Origin: Elusimicrobiota bacterium
GTDB taxonomy: Bacteria > Elusimicrobiota > Elusimicrobia > Elusimicrobiales > UBA9959
NCBI GenBank assembly: GCA_003500765.1
Contig: DNQL01000042.1
Location: forward strand, 1 to 5,172
Direction of reading: 5' to 3'
DNA length: 5,172 bases
The position numbers were made by a program, and so were the translations under genes. A model generated the notes under the pieces. It worked only from the letters and a program-made list of their open reading frames with translations, searched no databases and was not told the DNA's origin. Positions 4,719-5,172 of the stretch are shown here, one piece after another (the stretch's first letter is position 1; every line of letters starts with the position of its first letter).

Positions 4719-5172
4719 TTGACGGAAAATACGCTCTGGCATTCCATTTCCAAAGAGGACGCCGTCTCAAAACTCGGGACGGACGCCGCCGCCGGCCTGA
4801 CCGCGGAGGAGGCCGCCGCACGCCTTAAGGAGCGCGGCCCCAACCTGCTGCGCGAAAAGCCCCCCCGCAACCCCTGGCTGATACTCTGGGAACAGTTCAA
4901 CTCGGCCCTTATGATGGTGCTGGCGGCCGCGGCCGTCATAGCTTTCCTGACCGGCGACCGCGCCGACGCGGCGGTAATAGCGGCCATCCTTATCCTCAAC
5001 GCGGCGCTGGGCTTCTGGCAGGAGTACAAGGCCGACCGCGCCATGGAGGCGCTCAAGAAAATGGCCGCGCCGGTGGTGCGCGCGCTGCGCGGCGGCGCCC
5101 TGGCGGAGGTGCCCGCGCGCGACCTGGTCCCGGGGGACATAATACTCATAGCCGACGGCGACGCCGTGCCGG
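4719..5172 (+). CDS. P2-type (Ca2+-type) cation-transporting ATPase, N-terminal part only
   Basis: The visible 151 codons (of roughly 850-900 in the family) run off the right edge. Residues 6-44 match the cation-ATPase N-terminal domain, with LWHS (6-9) and LTAEEAAARLKERGPNLL (27-44). Helices 1 and 2 are near 62-79 and 83-100. The family segment LGFWQEYKADRAMEALKKM (97-115) leads into the actuator domain, with DLVPGDIILIADGDAVP (135-151). This pattern fits SERCA/PMCA-like bacterial P2 pumps, which use ATP to export Ca2+ or a related cation across the inner membrane. The phosphorylation site DKTGT and the ion-binding helices lie beyond the window, so the ion is not proven. The start is TTG at 4719: the reading frame has a stop at 4698-4700 and no ATG or GTG between it and the conserved N-terminal domain. 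GGGGGA (4709-4714) lies 4 bases before it as a weak Shine-Dalgarno. Confidence 0.9.
   Translation, partial: MTENTLWHSISKEDAVSKLGTDAAAGLTAEEAAARLKERGPNLLREKPPRNPWLILWEQFNSALMMVLAAAAVIAFLTGDRADAAVIAAILILNAALGFWQEYKADRAMEALKKMAAPVVRALRGGALAEVPARDLVPGDIILIADGDAVP

Noticed and set aside
4222..4722. Plus-strand open frame antisense to coaD, extending into the intergenic promoter region
   Set aside because: It is a shadow of coaD with no recognisable motif, and it covers the divergent promoters and intergenic region.
4719..4724. TTGACG resembling a -35 element
   Set aside because: It has no -10 at the right distance downstream, and it forms the start codon and second codon of the ATPase reading frame.
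4715..5149. Minus-strand open frame antisense to the ATPase fragment
   Set aside because: It is Ala/Ser/Arg-rich low-complexity sequence, while the plus strand encodes clear P-type ATPase motifs over the same bases.

Overview
The window is GC-rich bacterial chromosomal DNA (roughly 60-65% G+C by eye). It carries four complete genes and two genes cut by the window edges. Nothing points to a phage, plasmid, transposon, CRISPR array, tRNA or rRNA. One lineage hint is that isoleucine is often encoded by ATA despite the high G+C, for example 7 of 10 Ile codons in the transporter at 1419-2024 and 6 of 9 in the ATPase fragment at the right end. I favour an uncultured Gram-negative-like lineage such as Elusimicrobiota, but this is a low-confidence guess from codon style and gene make-up.

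Layout: (1) Positions 1-1167, minus strand, hold a two-gene operon: a FabG-like short-chain dehydrogenase/reductase followed by a TetR-family regulator that overlaps it by one base (TAATG) and runs off the left edge. (2) Positions 1168-1418 are a divergent intergenic region. It has a good promoter in each direction and a strong imperfect palindrome lying on the minus-strand promoter, which I read as the probable operator of the TetR protein. (3) Positions 1419-2024, plus strand, encode a six-helix acetate-uptake-type transporter (GPR1/FUN34/YaaH family). (4) Positions 2040-2075 form a near-perfect bidirectional terminator between convergent genes. (5) Positions 2096-4635, minus strand, are a coaD-prlC operon with an ATGA overlap: phosphopantetheine adenylyltransferase followed by an M3-family oligopeptidase A. 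(6) Positions 4636-4718 hold a second divergent promoter region. (7) From 4719 to the right edge, plus strand, is the N-terminal part of a P2-type (Ca2+-type) cation-transporting ATPase with an apparent TTG start.

How the parts may work together: the reductase/TetR operon and the acetate transporter are divergent around a single palindrome, so a small acyl/acetate-responsive unit is plausible. The sequence directly supports only the layout and the operator-like site. coaD (coenzyme A synthesis) and prlC (peptide turnover) are housekeeping genes that appear translationally coupled. I found no clear undescribed multi-gene system. The observations most worth a second look are the palindrome on the promoter, the two Shine-Dalgarno/two-start arrangement of the reductase, the divergent signature motif of the transporter, and the near-leaderless TTG start of the ATPase.
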